The notes under the pieces: model-generated
What the model was told of the DNA's origin: nothing
What the model saw: only the letters and a program-made list of their open reading frames with translations
Database searches by the model: none
Assembly: GCA_034769895.1 (NCBI GenBank)
Contig: CM068367.1
Span: forward strand, 84,931,654-84,995,653
Direction of reading: 5' to 3'
Source of the DNA: Magicicada septendecula
Taxonomy: Eukaryota; Arthropoda; Insecta; Hemiptera; Cicadidae
Length of the DNA: 64,000 nucleotides
Part shown: positions 33,776 to 45,163 of the stretch, in pieces
Layout: each line of letters starts with the position of its first letter
Position numbering within the stretch: the first letter of the stretch is position 1
Made by a program: the position numbers and the translations under genes

Positions 33776-34828
33776 ATGAACAGAAACACATACTGAACAA
33801 CAACAAATACACCGATAAAATAATATATTGGCACAGGTATGTCGACGACATTTTACTCCTTTACAACGGCAACAAAAGACAAATAGAAAATTTCTATAAA
33901 TACATTAACACTTTACACCATAAAATAAAAATTCACACTTGAAATAGAATTAAACAACAGCATAAACTTTTTAGACCTCACAATCACCAAAACAAACAAC
34001 ACACACACATACAAAATATACAGAAAACCCACCACATCAGACATGGTCATACACAACACATCCAACCACCCAACTCAACACAAACATGCAGCTTTCAACT
34101 ACATGCTCCATAGGCTCACGTCAATACCCCTAAACACACATGACCACCAAGATGAATTAAACACAATTAAATACATAGCAGTCAAAAACGGATACAACCC
34201 TGAATTAATAAATAAACTACATAAACGAATCCTCAACACAAAAAGTAAAACACATCTGACCAACAGCACACAACCCAGTAAATACATAACACTTACATAC
34301 TACAATTCCAATACACATAAAATTGCAAACACATTTAGGAAACAAAATTATAAAGTAGCTTACAGAACCAACAACACCATTAGAAAACACATAAACAATA
34401 CTAACAAAGACATTGACACATACAGCAAAACAGGGGTTTACAAATTAAACTGCAATGATTGTCAACAATTCTACATCGGCCAGACGGGAAGATCTTTTTC
34501 TTCCAGGTTTTCTGAACATTTAAAAGCCCTCACCACAAACTACATACATTCCACATTTGCCACACATTTACATAACGAAAACCACAGCTACACAAACATA
34601 GAACACAACATGGAAATATTACACTACTTACCAAAAAGTAGAAAACTAAACACAGCTGAACAATTTGAAATATACAGATATCACACACTACAACCAAACA
34701 ACATATTAAATGAACAGATACATTACAAATCACATACACTATTTGACACACTGATCCACACACATAATTCGAACCTCAGCGCCAACCCCTTCCCACCATC
34801 AACCCCCACCACACACTCCATTCCGTAA
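33776..34828 (+). pseudogene. 5'-truncated PLE, RT end and GIY-YIG (family 3)
   Basis: It starts within RT just before R-Y-V-D-D (near 33836). A frameshift near 33940 separates this from a 261-codon open frame (34043-34828). That frame covers the RT thumb and a GIY-YIG module: G-V-Y-K-L with C-N-D-C, then F-Y-I-G-Q-T-G-R-S-F, R-F-S-E-H, and a conserved Glu helix (T-A-E-Q-F-E-I-Y). Only the C-terminal half exists, so it is inactive. Its ending resembles the family 4 fragment at 104-442. Confidence 0.85.
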
Positions 34829-34864
34829 CGGTTATTCTGTAATCGACAGTTAGTACTCAACCCA

Positions 34865-34892
34865 CTGAAGAAGAGAAACAACATCTTGAAAC
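34865..34892 (+). ncRNA. Hammerhead-like motif, PLE family 3
   Basis: CTGAAGA (34865-34871), a weak stem (AAGA/TCTT) with a long loop, then GAAAC (34888-34892), 37 bases after the PLE stop. Confidence 0.45.
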
Positions 34893-34928
34893 GTTTGGGA
34901 AGTGACAATAGTAAGTTCATAAGTGAAA

Positions 34929-34929
<1 letters not shown>

Positions 34930-34968
<39 letters not shown>
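34930..34968. repeat. (AT)n microsatellite
   Basis: About 19 AT units followed by TTATTATT, at the 3' end of the family 3 PLE. Confidence 0.95.
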
Positions 34969-34972
<4 letters not shown>

Positions 34973-35554
34973 ATTAAATTAATAAGTGAACAAAGAGGAT
35001 GCAACAACAAGATAATTAATTTTTATACGAAATTAAGTCATTAATAATCCATGCACAGCATCAACTGACTAGTATAAAACGTCAATTAATGTTTCGTGAT
35101 AGCATTCTACGCAACTTTCAATACAGGTTTCCAACTACACAAGCAGTTGATATCTGCACATGGGCCTACATGTCAAGAAAAAGTTTTCATTATTTCAAGA
35201 AAAATGTACTGCTTTAGATCACTAAGTAATGTTTTTGAAACACTGAAATTTTAAAGAATACACAAAAATGCTATATAATAAACTAACATTGATCTAAGAA
35301 ACATTAAAACAAAATTTCCATGGCATAAAGAAGCACAGAAAGATTAGAACAGATCCCAAACATAAATGAAAAAAAAAATTAACGACAGGAATACGTACAC
35401 AGAAAAATAATAGAGGAATTCAAGATGGACGAAAAGATCAACAGACAAGGGGGGCTAGGTGAAATCACAGAAGAAGAGAAAAGTTCACAAGTGAAAGAAT
35501 AAAGCCTACAGTGAAAAAACTAACATTATTTTCTGTTAAAAATGGTTTACTGAT
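34969..35554. other. No recognisable gene
   Basis: AT-rich, no supported feature. Confidence 0.5.
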
Positions 35555-35901
35555 TAGGCTTTGTGGCATGGTGCTCCATCCTGTATGACAACAAAGTTTC
35601 CATTAAAAAACCAGTCCTCGAGTTGTAGTTAAATTTTCAGAACTGATTTCAGGGATTGTTCCTATACTGGTCCTACTTCATAATTCCTCATACAGTATAC
35701 AGTCTTCCAGTTTCTTTATAAGTCATGCAGCTCCAAACCATTATCAAGGTTGGGCGTCTCATTGCCTGTGCAATACACCAAGATTCTGAAACTCTTCCTC
35801 TTTTGTTCATCGTACATGTTGACCACTATCTTTATCTTTGTGCATTTTAAATCATCAGAAAACATGAAAGGAAAGAAAAAATATATTTCCTTGTTTAGCA
35901 A
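35555..35901 (-). pseudogene. Tc1/mariner-type transposase relic
   Basis: Near 35560-35620 the minus strand encodes V-V-I-Q-D-G-A-P-C-H-K-A, the hallmark around the second catalytic Asp of Tc1/mariner DDE transposases. Farther 5' (up to 35901) a short frame with F-S-D-D may be the preceding region. Stops and frameshifts intervene and no ends were found. Confidence 0.5.
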
Positions 35902-38516
35902 TGTCTATGTCTGTACCATATTACCAGTTTTCTACTATCATTTGCATATATGGAAAAAAATAAAAAGTCTGAAGTAAGCTTAGGGGGTCTTACATTTATA
36001 AGTTTGTGGCAAATTATCTTGCTAGTCATTTATCTCTTGAATTTTCTTGGCCTAAATTAGTCTTTTCTAAGTCATTTCAGGCATGTTTTTGGCTTGATTG
36101 TACCGTCACACGGACACATAAGTACACTGGGATAGAATATAAGGAGACTGATTTCCAACAATTATATTATAATACCTACTAACAGATTAAATATTTAAAT
36201 TAGCTGATGTAATGTTAATTTTGTATTGAACAAATAATATTTTAATAGTTCTATCAATGAAATCAAGATCAAAATACTGGTAGCTGTTCAAAAACGGCTT
36301 GGGTCTGTTCACATTCAGAAATAGTGTTAGTTGAAATTGATTCATTAGTTATGTTAGAACTCATATATTGCCTATAAGTATCAATGATTTAATTTTGTCT
36401 GTTTTAAAAGTGAGCAAGTAAGTATTATCAATACATATGAACACATTACAAGCCGAATATTTGACTGTGCACTTTATATTATTAATCCATGTAGTCTAGT
36501 ACGCCAACTTTATTTTGACACACATGCTAAAATAATGTAAATAGTATGGTTGTTAGCAGACTTTTTACAGTAAATATTAAATACAAAAGTATAAAAAGAC
36601 AAACATACTGGTCAAAGTTCTTGTTAAAAGATTTGGCTGATTGTACCCTCCTTGGCTTGCAGTATTATAACTGAAAGAATATCTTTTTAATGTAAACAAA
36701 TTAGGCCTATTGCATTTACAAATTTAAAAATTCGAAACGGATATTAAATCAAGTTAAGTAATGCCACACCTTTATGTACATTTTGTTACATTCAAGAAAA
36801 AATTGTTTGAAAAAATCACTGTAATTTTAATTTCAATTAATAAACGTGTGGTTAATAATTCAGTTTATAACCGCATAATTACCTGTAATCAACATGTTAA
36901 CAGCTGTGTTTGTAACATGTGACCTGCTGTTAGTGCCAGCCATATCTAAACTTTTCTACATCATATTGTTATAGTAAAAAAAATTATTTGTTACATATTG
37001 TTTGTATTTGCATGTATACTGAAAATAATATGACGTGTGACATGATTCTATTTATGTTCATTGCAAATATTGATTTCTTATAATAAAATACATACAAACA
37101 CTACTATACTATAGTCTCATTTAATTGTCCATTCACTCTTATTTGAATCTTACTTCTTTATAGTAAAATCTCGCTTACTCCAAATACATATGAGCAACTT
37201 TTTACATATTGAATCAGTTCACTCTCCACTCGACATTGACATTCTCACTTCTGGCGTGAGACCCACAACACACCCAATTTTTTATGGGCATCTAAGCTCT
37301 ATTAATCACCACCAGAGAAGTCAGTTGAAGATAAGATAATCATATACATGTACAGTGTTGTATTTACCGCTAAACACTGCTCTTATAAGATCAGTATGTT
37401 GCCACGCCTGCTTCACACCACGCTTAAAAAAAGAATAAAAGCACATTTCCGTATGTATGGAATACTGAATTATTAGTTTTCTATGAAACTGTCACTCTTT
37501 TTCAAGACTGACCATTCGCCTGGCAAAGAGAATGAAAATATAAGCATCAAATTAATAAGTGTTTACAAATAAGAAATAGCAAAGTAGGCATACTTGTTAA
37601 AAATACATTATTATATGGTTCCAATTCATTACATCATTCTTTGATTTCCATGTACATAGTATAGAATTCAGATTTCAGTTTTTCTCTTAAACCTTCTGTT
37701 TTCAAAATTATTTTAGTAGCTACAAAGCATTTTCATCATTCAATACATAATGCATATTTAGCATATGATCCAGTTACAACTGTTAGTATGATAAAAATAT
37801 TCACTGTCTTCTAATCATCACTGTACGTTTGGCAATAGTAAACATTTCCGAGTTAATATCACCTGAGCATTCAATGTATACAGGCAACAACAGAAAGATG
37901 TAATTAATTAACGCTAATGAAGGATACTTGAATCTCCACCTTCAACTGACTTCTTGGGTGGGAAATAGTATAAGTTAGTTAACTTACTTTGATGTAATTG
38001 AATCTCCTGGAATGTAGAATGGATTGCACACGACATCTGTGTAAGCTGTATGAAGTTTTCTGAACATCTGTAATAAAAAGGTTAACAATTATTATTATTA
38101 TTATTATTATTATACAATACAGTACACATTGTTTATTCCTTGTTTAAAGCAGTTGTGCTAATCTATCTTATGTGCTTTGTTGAATGGTACATGATTGACT
38201 GGGCTGGTTCCTTGTTCCGGATTGTGGATATTAGTGTCTGCATTGCCTTCTGTATCGGCGATGTTAAAATTTACTTCTACCATTTTTCACTTACATTTTG
38301 CTAACTAATTTTTTACATACATTTTAGCAAGTTTTTCATATAACTAACCAAAAGTTTACTGTACCTCTCTTTAATATTTATACTACCAGTTTGTGTAATC
38401 TCAAACTGCATACTGCATTTCGATAGATGAGTACGCATGCTTTTTGAACAGCATTCTGTACAGTTACAATTACTGTTTCACCTTCATTCTCTAAAGACTA
38501 CTTACTAATAAGTGTA
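35902..38516. other. AT-rich stretch without a recognised gene
   Basis: No ORF with motifs. It holds an (ATT)n microsatellite at about 38088-38113. Confidence 0.5.
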
Positions 38517-38540
38517 AGCTATAAAAGTACACACTATGCT

Positions 38541-38810
38541 TTGCCGATAGCCCAGGATAAAGAAGATCTAAGCTACACGGTCAGAAAGCTGAATGAAGAA
38601 TACAGAAAAATGGGATTGGAAATAAACATAAAAAAGACTGAATACTTGGCAATTAGAGATGAAGAAACAACAGATTTAGAAGTAGACGAAAATGTTAAAA
38701 TTAGAGGAACAGACAAATTCAAGTACCTAGGATTAACACTGAGTAAACAAGGCACAACGGAAGAAGAAATAAAAAGTAGATTAGGGCAGACTGAAGTGTT
38801 TCTAATTAAT
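38541..38810 (+). pseudogene. RTE-type LINE reverse transcriptase fragment
   Basis: The frame has a D-K-E-D-L block, K-M-G-L-E-I-N-I-K-K-T-E-Y-L (RT after the catalytic loop) and K-F-K-Y-L-G-L-T-L-S with G-T-T-E-E-E-I-K-S-R, matching RTE-clade RTs. The catalytic loop just upstream (near 38535) is frameshifted. It is cut after about 90 codons at AT-rich sequence carrying a short direct repeat (38814 and 38876). Confidence 0.7.
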
Positions 38811-39118
38811 TAGTAATTAAAATATTTAAATTCCGTCCCTGTTTCGGGCATCATTTGAAGTATTACTCGTGAATTAAATGATTAAAATATTTAAATTGTG
38901 TCACCTACCTTTATTTGGACGTCAATTGAAACAAACTTACATCTTGACGTTCTTGTGCAAATTAACCAAAGTGTCGTCTAGTGTACTCGGCAGAGAAAAA
39001 CAGGTCAATGCAAATAACAAATACCTATTTATAATTTCATATAAAACATTATTTTATTTCGTTTTACTCTGTCGTTCTTGCTAAAATACCACATCAACAA
39101 TTTCGTCTTTCTCTACAC

Positions 39119-40029
39119 TCTGTATTATAAAAACATATTCTGAGACATAGATGAGATATAAATGATTCCTATAACCTTATATTTAATTATATAGATTATG
39201 TATAACCTTATTTACTTAACTAGATTATATCTATTTTGGAAGGCGACCCAGTTTTGCTCACGCTCTCAGTCATTCATCATACATTTTATATCGTGAAGCG
39301 CTTTTTATTTAATTTTCATAGTTAATATTGGTGTTGAATTTAGTTAAAATTGAAATGTTTTTGTCTGTTCAAACTGCTTATATTAGGTACTCATCCTTTC
39401 ATCCCCGTCTCATCCACGTGGTTACGCCATCACTGTTAACTCTCGATTTTGCTAACACACTCCGAAAATTAGTTTAGACTGTTATTATTTGCAGATTACT
39501 TCTGATTGATCACTATGACACGATTTTCTGTTGTTTTAAACTAAAATCACATGATTTACTGGTTGGCCGACCCTAATTTGCTCGAGCTAAGTTTTTATAC
39601 GACCACACGGTCCGCTCACTGTAGTAAGACAACAATAGACGCTAACAGTCTTTTTTCAAGATGGCCAGCCGCTTCATCCACGGCAACTTGGCTCGCCGTT
39701 GGCCCAGGAAGGAACCACGTGACACAATAATTACGCTCCTTTCTGTGGCGAGTCTACCGAAAGCTGGCGGGCTTACCAGTCTTGGGCTCGCAAAAAAATG
39801 TGTGCTTATTCAAACGCGCAAGCAAGCAGGCGCGCACTTGAAACATTCCAGAGTACCTGCAAATGGTATTTGTTGACAGATTTTCTGAACCAACATGCGG
39901 ATGGGCGTCACCTACAGGAATGTCTATTGTTATACATTGAGGCCTCGTGTGGGTAACTACTGCGTTGTATTCACAATTAAAATTGTATTCACAAATAAAC
40001 TATCTATCGCACAATTCTGCCCCATTACA
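39119..40029 (-). repeat. LTR of element Z (minus strand), left edge approximate
   Basis: On the minus strand the LTR begins TGTAATGGGGC at 40029, immediately after a C7 run on the plus strand (the PPT). A TATA box (GTATAAAA) lies on the minus strand near 39600-39593. The left edge near 39119 is a guess from TGTA at that point. No second LTR was found in the window. Confidence 0.55.
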
Positions 40030-40039
40030 ATACCCCCCC

Positions 40040-40077
40040 AATGAGAGGTTTTCTGCCGAAACAGAAAAACTCTCATT
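40040..40077 (-). promoter_or_regulatory. Pre-PPT hairpin of element Z
   Basis: The stem AATGAGAG/CTCTCATT plus an inner stem TTTTCTG/CAGAAAA closes a 6-nt loop directly before the PPT. Its counterpart in element Y is at 53037-53074. Confidence 0.75.
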
Positions 40078-41931
40078 GCTAAACCCCAAGAGGATCAGTG
40101 AGGATATGGTGCCAACAACCCCCTTTTAATTTCTAAACACATCATGGGTAAACTACCCCCCTAGCTCGGCGACTATGGCTGCACCTGCACGATATTACTG
40201 GACTTCTCTATTCGAGATCCCAACACCGTAAAATCGGACAGGCACTCACCACAGTACCACCTTACTTTGTAATATTCCAAATAAAATTCCATAACTGGCC
40301 TTATACCATACCAGATCCTCGACTGATATGTCTCCCCTTACATACATACTGGGTTGCCTTTAGCAAAATACTGGGTGCGTACACATGTTCATTATCAAAT
40401 TACACACTATCTCCACATTAATTATTAACATAAAATTCAAATTTTGTTCAAAAAGTGAAATAAATCTAAGTCCATTATCAAGAATTTACTTTGATGTTAA
40501 TTTACATAATCTCTTTCCATTAATTAATTTCATCGCAAATTTTAAATCTTTCCAAAAATTTTCAAAATCTTTTAAATGAATTTACTTTATCCTTCTTATT
40601 AACTAGATGCTAACAAACATAATAAACAAATAAAAACAAACAACTTATTTCTACCATAAATTCAAAAATAACTACACTTGATTACAAAAAATAACATCAT
40701 GAATCAGCTGATACCTTCTCTACCTATATTGAACATTAAAAATCAAAATAAAAATAAAATTCTTTACTGGCAAGAACCAAAACATTTCCTTTTTTCCCCC
40801 CAAAAAAATTTATTTTGTCGATTAATAAAAAATAATTATTCAATCATTTAATTAAATTGATTAACAAAAGAATCTATGAATCAGTTATAAGAAACATACA
40901 TCTCTAACACCAGTCATCAGCTGATACCTTCTGGTCAAGTGAATGACCTTAACCTAGACACACTACACAAAATTATACAATGTAAAATACATAACACATG
41001 TTTATAATTCTTACACTCTAACATAGTACAACATAATAAACACCTTCACTCCTAGAATTAATCTTTTCAACCAGTAAAGTCATTTATAAAATTATCACAG
41101 AGTATAACATATTTAAATCAACTACTTCTGAAAGTTATCTACTGAAAAACGTTAATCATCTGCCTTTGGCATAATATCTCTTGACTCAAAATAAAATCAT
41201 TTAATTAGCTCATCCACATACTTCAGTTTAAGGTTTTAATTCGTTACTACTCTTAGTAACCTCCTTCCACACACACTATGGCCCCCCCATGGACTGTAGC
41301 GCCCATTTGCATCCACAAGGACTGAAGTTAGGGAGGAATTTTGTCATCTCCTGTCCTTGCTTCGGCCTTACATTTTTAAAATTCAGATATCATAATACCT
41401 GATTACATAGTTACAACCTTAAGACGGGTCTATCACCTTTTTATTTGTTCCCACGCGAACAAGGTGATAGCCGCTGTTCATAGTTCCGGGGATTTCCCCT
41501 TGAGTCACCCCCCCCGTTAATTTCAAATTCACACCAATTTTCAAGGCAACCAACCATGGTCAGTTTTACAATTTCTGTCCACAGCTAATTGTCGTCCAAA
41601 ACCACGATTAGTGCTGGTGAAACAGTAATCGCCCGAAAAGGCGGGGAAATCTTGTCATTAGCATGTTTTTACTTCATCATTTCTATACACTGTACGTTTG
41701 AAATTCACATACAATATAACATTATATAAGGTTGTACAGTGTATTTTACGCCCTATTTAGGCCTCCGATGATGGTAACATACTTTGATGTTACTCATCAA
41801 CACTTACCGCTATCTACAGTGACACATGCCGCCACTGCAATAGCCTAACTTATAGCCAAACTTATGTCAATAATAAGTGATTACCTGTATGAGGTCCGCC
41901 GTGTGACTTCTCAAACTTGGTTACGTTACGT

Positions 41932-41958
41932 GTTTCAAGGCGTATGCCTCATCATCAG
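41932..41958 (-). ncRNA. Hammerhead-like motif, PLE family 1, 3' pseudo-LTR
   Basis: On the minus strand CTGATGA (41958-41952) is followed by an AGGC/GCCT-type stem with a short loop and GAAAC (41936-41932). The core matches the hammerhead consensus exactly. Confidence 0.65.
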
Positions 41959-42064
41959 ACGTTTAAAAACCAAAAACACACATATCACACAAAACTGCGT
42001 TAGTCAAAAAATAAATTGCAGAAACAAGCATATTATGTGCACGTGATGTAGGATGCGCACCCGT

Positions 42065-44467
42065 TCAAGTGTTGTCTGCTACTGATTGGAATTCGTTGAG
42101 CAGTCTCAAAGCAGTATCATACAGGCGGTTAGATACAAAGTTCAATTGTTCATTCAGAACACAATCACGACGGCTATCATTATTATATGCATTATAAATT
42201 TCCAGCTCCTCCAAGGCATTCATAAAGCGGCCCTTGTTGCATATATGTAAAGGCATTAGATTGGACTTAAAATCTGTATAATTGTGATTGTGTTGGGTCA
42301 GATGACGAGTGTAATTGGATTTTATATCATTGTAAATATGTGTCTTTTTTGGTAAGTGTTCACGGAAGCGTTTGTAAAAACCTCTTCCGGTCTGACCTAT
42401 ATAGAAGCTGTTACAATCATTGCAAACCAGTTTATAAATGCCTGTTTTTTCTTCAATAGGTAAGGGCAGTTTAGGTCTAAGTATATTAATTAGTTTATTA
42501 TTGGTTCTAAAAGACATAGTATAACCAATATTGTTCATCACTGAAGATAACATTTTTGGCATGATGTATGTGTATTTCGCAGATATAAATTTTTTTGGTG
42601 TTTTATTAAGTGGACGGGGCTTAAGTTGGATGTTATTATGCTTCTTTAGCAATTTGTCAATGATGTGACTACTGTAACCATTGGAAACTGCAATAAATCT
42701 AATTGTATTAAGCTCAGTCTGGAAATCATTATTGTCAAGGGGGACTGTCAACAATCTATGGATTAAACTATTATATGCTGCCATTTTTTGAGAATATGGA
42801 TGGTGGGAATCTGCATGTATTGTATGGTTAGTGGCAGTAGGCTTCCTATAAATATTGAATTTCAATGTGTCCATTCGTCTAGTGAGGGTCAGGTCTAGAA
42901 AGTTAATTGAGTTGTCATGCTCGGTCTCTAAAGTAAATTGAATATTATTGTTGATTTCATTGAAAAGATTTTTGAAAGAGTCAACTTGTCTCAAAGTTCC
43001 GTCAAAAATAAGGAACGTGTCATCTACGTAACGTGAATACAATTTTATCTTATTAGCGTATATGTTATTATTTAATAAATAAGTATTTTCGTAGAAATTT
43101 AAGTATATGTCAGCCAACAGGCCTGAAACGGGTGAGCCCATAGCTAGACCATCATCTTGGCTATAGAATAAACCATTGAATGTGAAATAATTTTGATTTA
43201 AAATGATTTTAAGCAAGTCAATCAACTCATCTATTGCCTGTGCACTCATGGAAGCGTTAATTCGTAAATTGTCCTTCAATAATTTTAAAGTAACATCAGT
43301 TGGAATATTTGTATATAAATCCACTATGTCAAATGAAACCAATTTGTAATTAGGTTTTAATTTAACGGTATTTATCTTATTAATGAAATCAGTATTATTT
43401 GTTAAGCTGTGATTATTCTTTAACTGTAAATTGTCTTTAATTAGTTTTACAAGAATTTTTGATGTTTTGAAACCAGGGGCTGTAGTGAAGTTAACCAGCG
43501 GTCTTATGGGTATGTGTGGTTTGTGGATTTTGGGGAGTCCCGTAAATATCGGAGCCTTCGCATTAATTGGCTTCAAATAACGACGTGTATTATCACTGAG
43601 CAAACTCGTACATTTGTTAATACATTGGTTAAGGTTTTTGGTGTATTTATCAGTAGGATCAGATTTTAATTGTCTAATATTATGGTTAGAGATAAATTCG
43701 TGAACTTTGGCATAATAAGAATCAGTATCCATGATTACTAATGTATTCCCTTTATCTGCTTTAATAATACTAGCATTATTAATAGTTATTTTTGTTTTGA
43801 TGTGCCTCAAAGTTTTGTATTCACGGGAGAATCGTGGATGCATAAATAGATTGTGTGGTAGGTTATCGTTAGATCTGATAGTTTTAGTGAATTTATTGTT
43901 TATCAATATGCGTGCTTCGTTCTGTACAATAGGATTCGGAATAGTCTTAATAGCCGCCTCCGCCTCAATGAGCTCATAAATATGTTTGTTATTTCCGGTT
44001 GGTGGGAGATTATAATTAAGTCCTTTATTAAGGAGCACCATTTCATTATCACTGAAGTTTATATTAGTTAAATTCATTGTTCTAGGATGAAATGTATGTT
44101 TGCAATTAATGTCGGTCTCTAGACGGTGTTTATTTTCTAAACTACGAAGTTTACATAATTGATTGAAGCGTATACGGCGTGAAACACTAGCTGTGTATTT
44201 AAATATATAATCAAAAACATTGTTGATAATGCTTGGATGAATGCTGTTGAGGATATGTAAATGTAATTTGAATAAACGAGTGTTAAGAATAGATTTTTTA
44301 ATATATAATGCCTTAATTTCTTCTCTAATATACATCCGTTCAGCAAAATGTTTGGTAATGTTTGCGGCCTTGGAAGAGCTGTTGATCTTTACAATAGCAT
44401 ATTTTGGTGTTATGTTCTTCAGTAAACAGATTTTGTTGAATTTAATATGCAAATTCGCTTTTAGCAA
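42065..44467 (-). CDS. Penelope-like reverse transcriptase with GIY-YIG endonuclease
   Basis: An uninterrupted 800-codon frame. PLE enzymes copy their RNA at target DNA nicked by the GIY-YIG nuclease. Visible landmarks: D-K-G near residues 238-240; G-L-P-K-I-H-K-P near 310-317; S-F-D-I-V-D-L-Y with the first catalytic Asp at 380; M-G-S-P-V-S-G near 443-449; R-Y-V-D-D at 479-483 with the catalytic Asp pair; F-L-D-L near 523-526; then G-I-Y-K-L at 676-680 with C-N-D-C, F-Y-I-G-Q-T-G-R-G-F near 688-697, R-F-R-E-H and a conserved Glu helix near 752-758. The length is normal for PLEs. The frame has no ATG before residue 45 (44335-44333); position 44467 is TTG, so the real start may be at 44335 or in an upstream exon, since PLE leaders can contain an intron. 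Confidence 0.93.
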   Translation of the reverse strand: MLKANLHIKFNKICLLKNITPKYAIVKINSSSKAANITKHFAERMYIREEIKALYIKKSILNTRLFKLHLHILNSIHPSIINNVFDYIFKYTASVSRRIRFNQLCKLRSLENKHRLETDINCKHTFHPRTMNLTNINFSDNEMVLLNKGLNYNLPPTGNNKHIYELIEAEAAIKTIPNPIVQNEARILINNKFTKTIRSNDNLPHNLFMHPRFSREYKTLRHIKTKITINNASIIKADKGNTLVIMDTDSYYAKVHEFISNHNIRQLKSDPTDKYTKNLNQCINKCTSLLSDNTRRYLKPINAKAPIFTGLPKIHKPHIPIRPLVNFTTAPGFKTSKILVKLIKDNLQLKNNHSLTNNTDFINKINTVKLKPNYKLVSFDIVDLYTNIPTDVTLKLLKDNLRINASMSAQAIDELIDLLKIILNQNYFTFNGLFYSQDDGLAMGSPVSGLLADIYLNFYENTYLLNNNIYANKIKLYSRYVDDTFLIFDGTLRQVDSFKNLFNEINNNIQFTLETEHDNSINFLDLTLTRRMDTLKFNIYRKPTATNHTIHADSHHPYSQKMAAYNSLIHRLLTVPLDNNDFQTELNTIRFIAVSNGYSSHIIDKLLKKHNNIQLKPRPLNKTPKKFISAKYTYIMPKMLSSVMNNIGYTMSFRTNNKLINILRPKLPLPIEEKTGIYKLVCNDCNSFYIGQTGRGFYKRFREHLPKKTHIYNDIKSNYTRHLTQHNHNYTDFKSNLMPLHICNKGRFMNALEELEIYNAYNNDSRRDCVLNEQLNFVSNRLYDTALRLLNEFQSVADNT

Positions 44468-44515
44468 TTGTATTTTAGTGTTTTAGAATTTAAATACCAT
44501 TTTTGCCTGGCTGGG

Positions 44516-44706
44516 CTCCAGTTTAACATTCATATTTCGTATGGTATCCAAGTCACTTTTTTATAATAATAAGTGATTACCTGTATGAGGTCCGCCGTGT
44601 GACTTCTCAAACTTGGTTACATTACGCGTTTCAAGGCGTATGCCTCATCATCAGACGTTTAAAAACCAAAAACACACATATCACACAAAACTGCATTAGT
44701 CAAAAA
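44516..44706 (-). repeat. 5' pseudo-LTR of PLE family 1
   Basis: Its inner part (44570-44706) is a direct repeat of 41869-42011, and the whole is an inverted repeat of about 45085-45275. Confidence 0.9.
44628..44654 (-). ncRNA. Hammerhead-like motif, PLE family 1, 5' pseudo-LTR
   Basis: Same core as at 41932-41958: CTGATGA (44654-44648), stem, GAAAC (44632-44628). Confidence 0.65.
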
Positions 44707-45029
44707 ATATAGGTTTTTACAAACGCTTCCGTGAACACTTACCAAAAAAGACACATATTTACAATGATATAAAATCCAATTACACTCGTCATCTGACCTA
44801 ACACAATCACAATTATACAGATTTTAAGTCCAATCTAATGCCTTTACATATATGCAACAAGGGCCGCTTTATGAATGCCTTGGAGGAGCTGGAAATTTAT
44901 AATGCATATAATAATGATAGCAGTCGTGATTGTGTTCTGAATGAACAATTGAACTTTGTATCTAACCGCCTGTATGATACTGCTTTGAGACTGCTCAACG
45001 AATTCCAATCAGTAGCAGACAACACTTGA
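44707..45029 (+). pseudogene. 5'-truncated inverted PLE family 1 copy
   Basis: It begins within the GIY-YIG module (equivalent to about residue 696 of the full protein). It matches the full copy almost completely except for a TAA near 44799 in place of a Gln codon. It ends at the same stop (45027-45029). Confidence 0.92.
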
Positions 45030-45136
45030 ACGGGTGCGCACCCTACATCACGTGCACATAATATGCTTGTTTCTGCAATTTTATTTTTTGACTAACGCAG
45101 TTTTGTGTGATATGTGTGTTTTTGGTTTTTAAACGT

Positions 45137-45163
45137 CTGATGATGAGGCATATGCCTTGAAAC
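45137..45163 (+). ncRNA. Hammerhead-like motif, PLE family 1, inverted copy
   Basis: CTGATGA (45137-45143), AGGC/GCCT stem, GAAAC (45159-45163). Confidence 0.65.
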
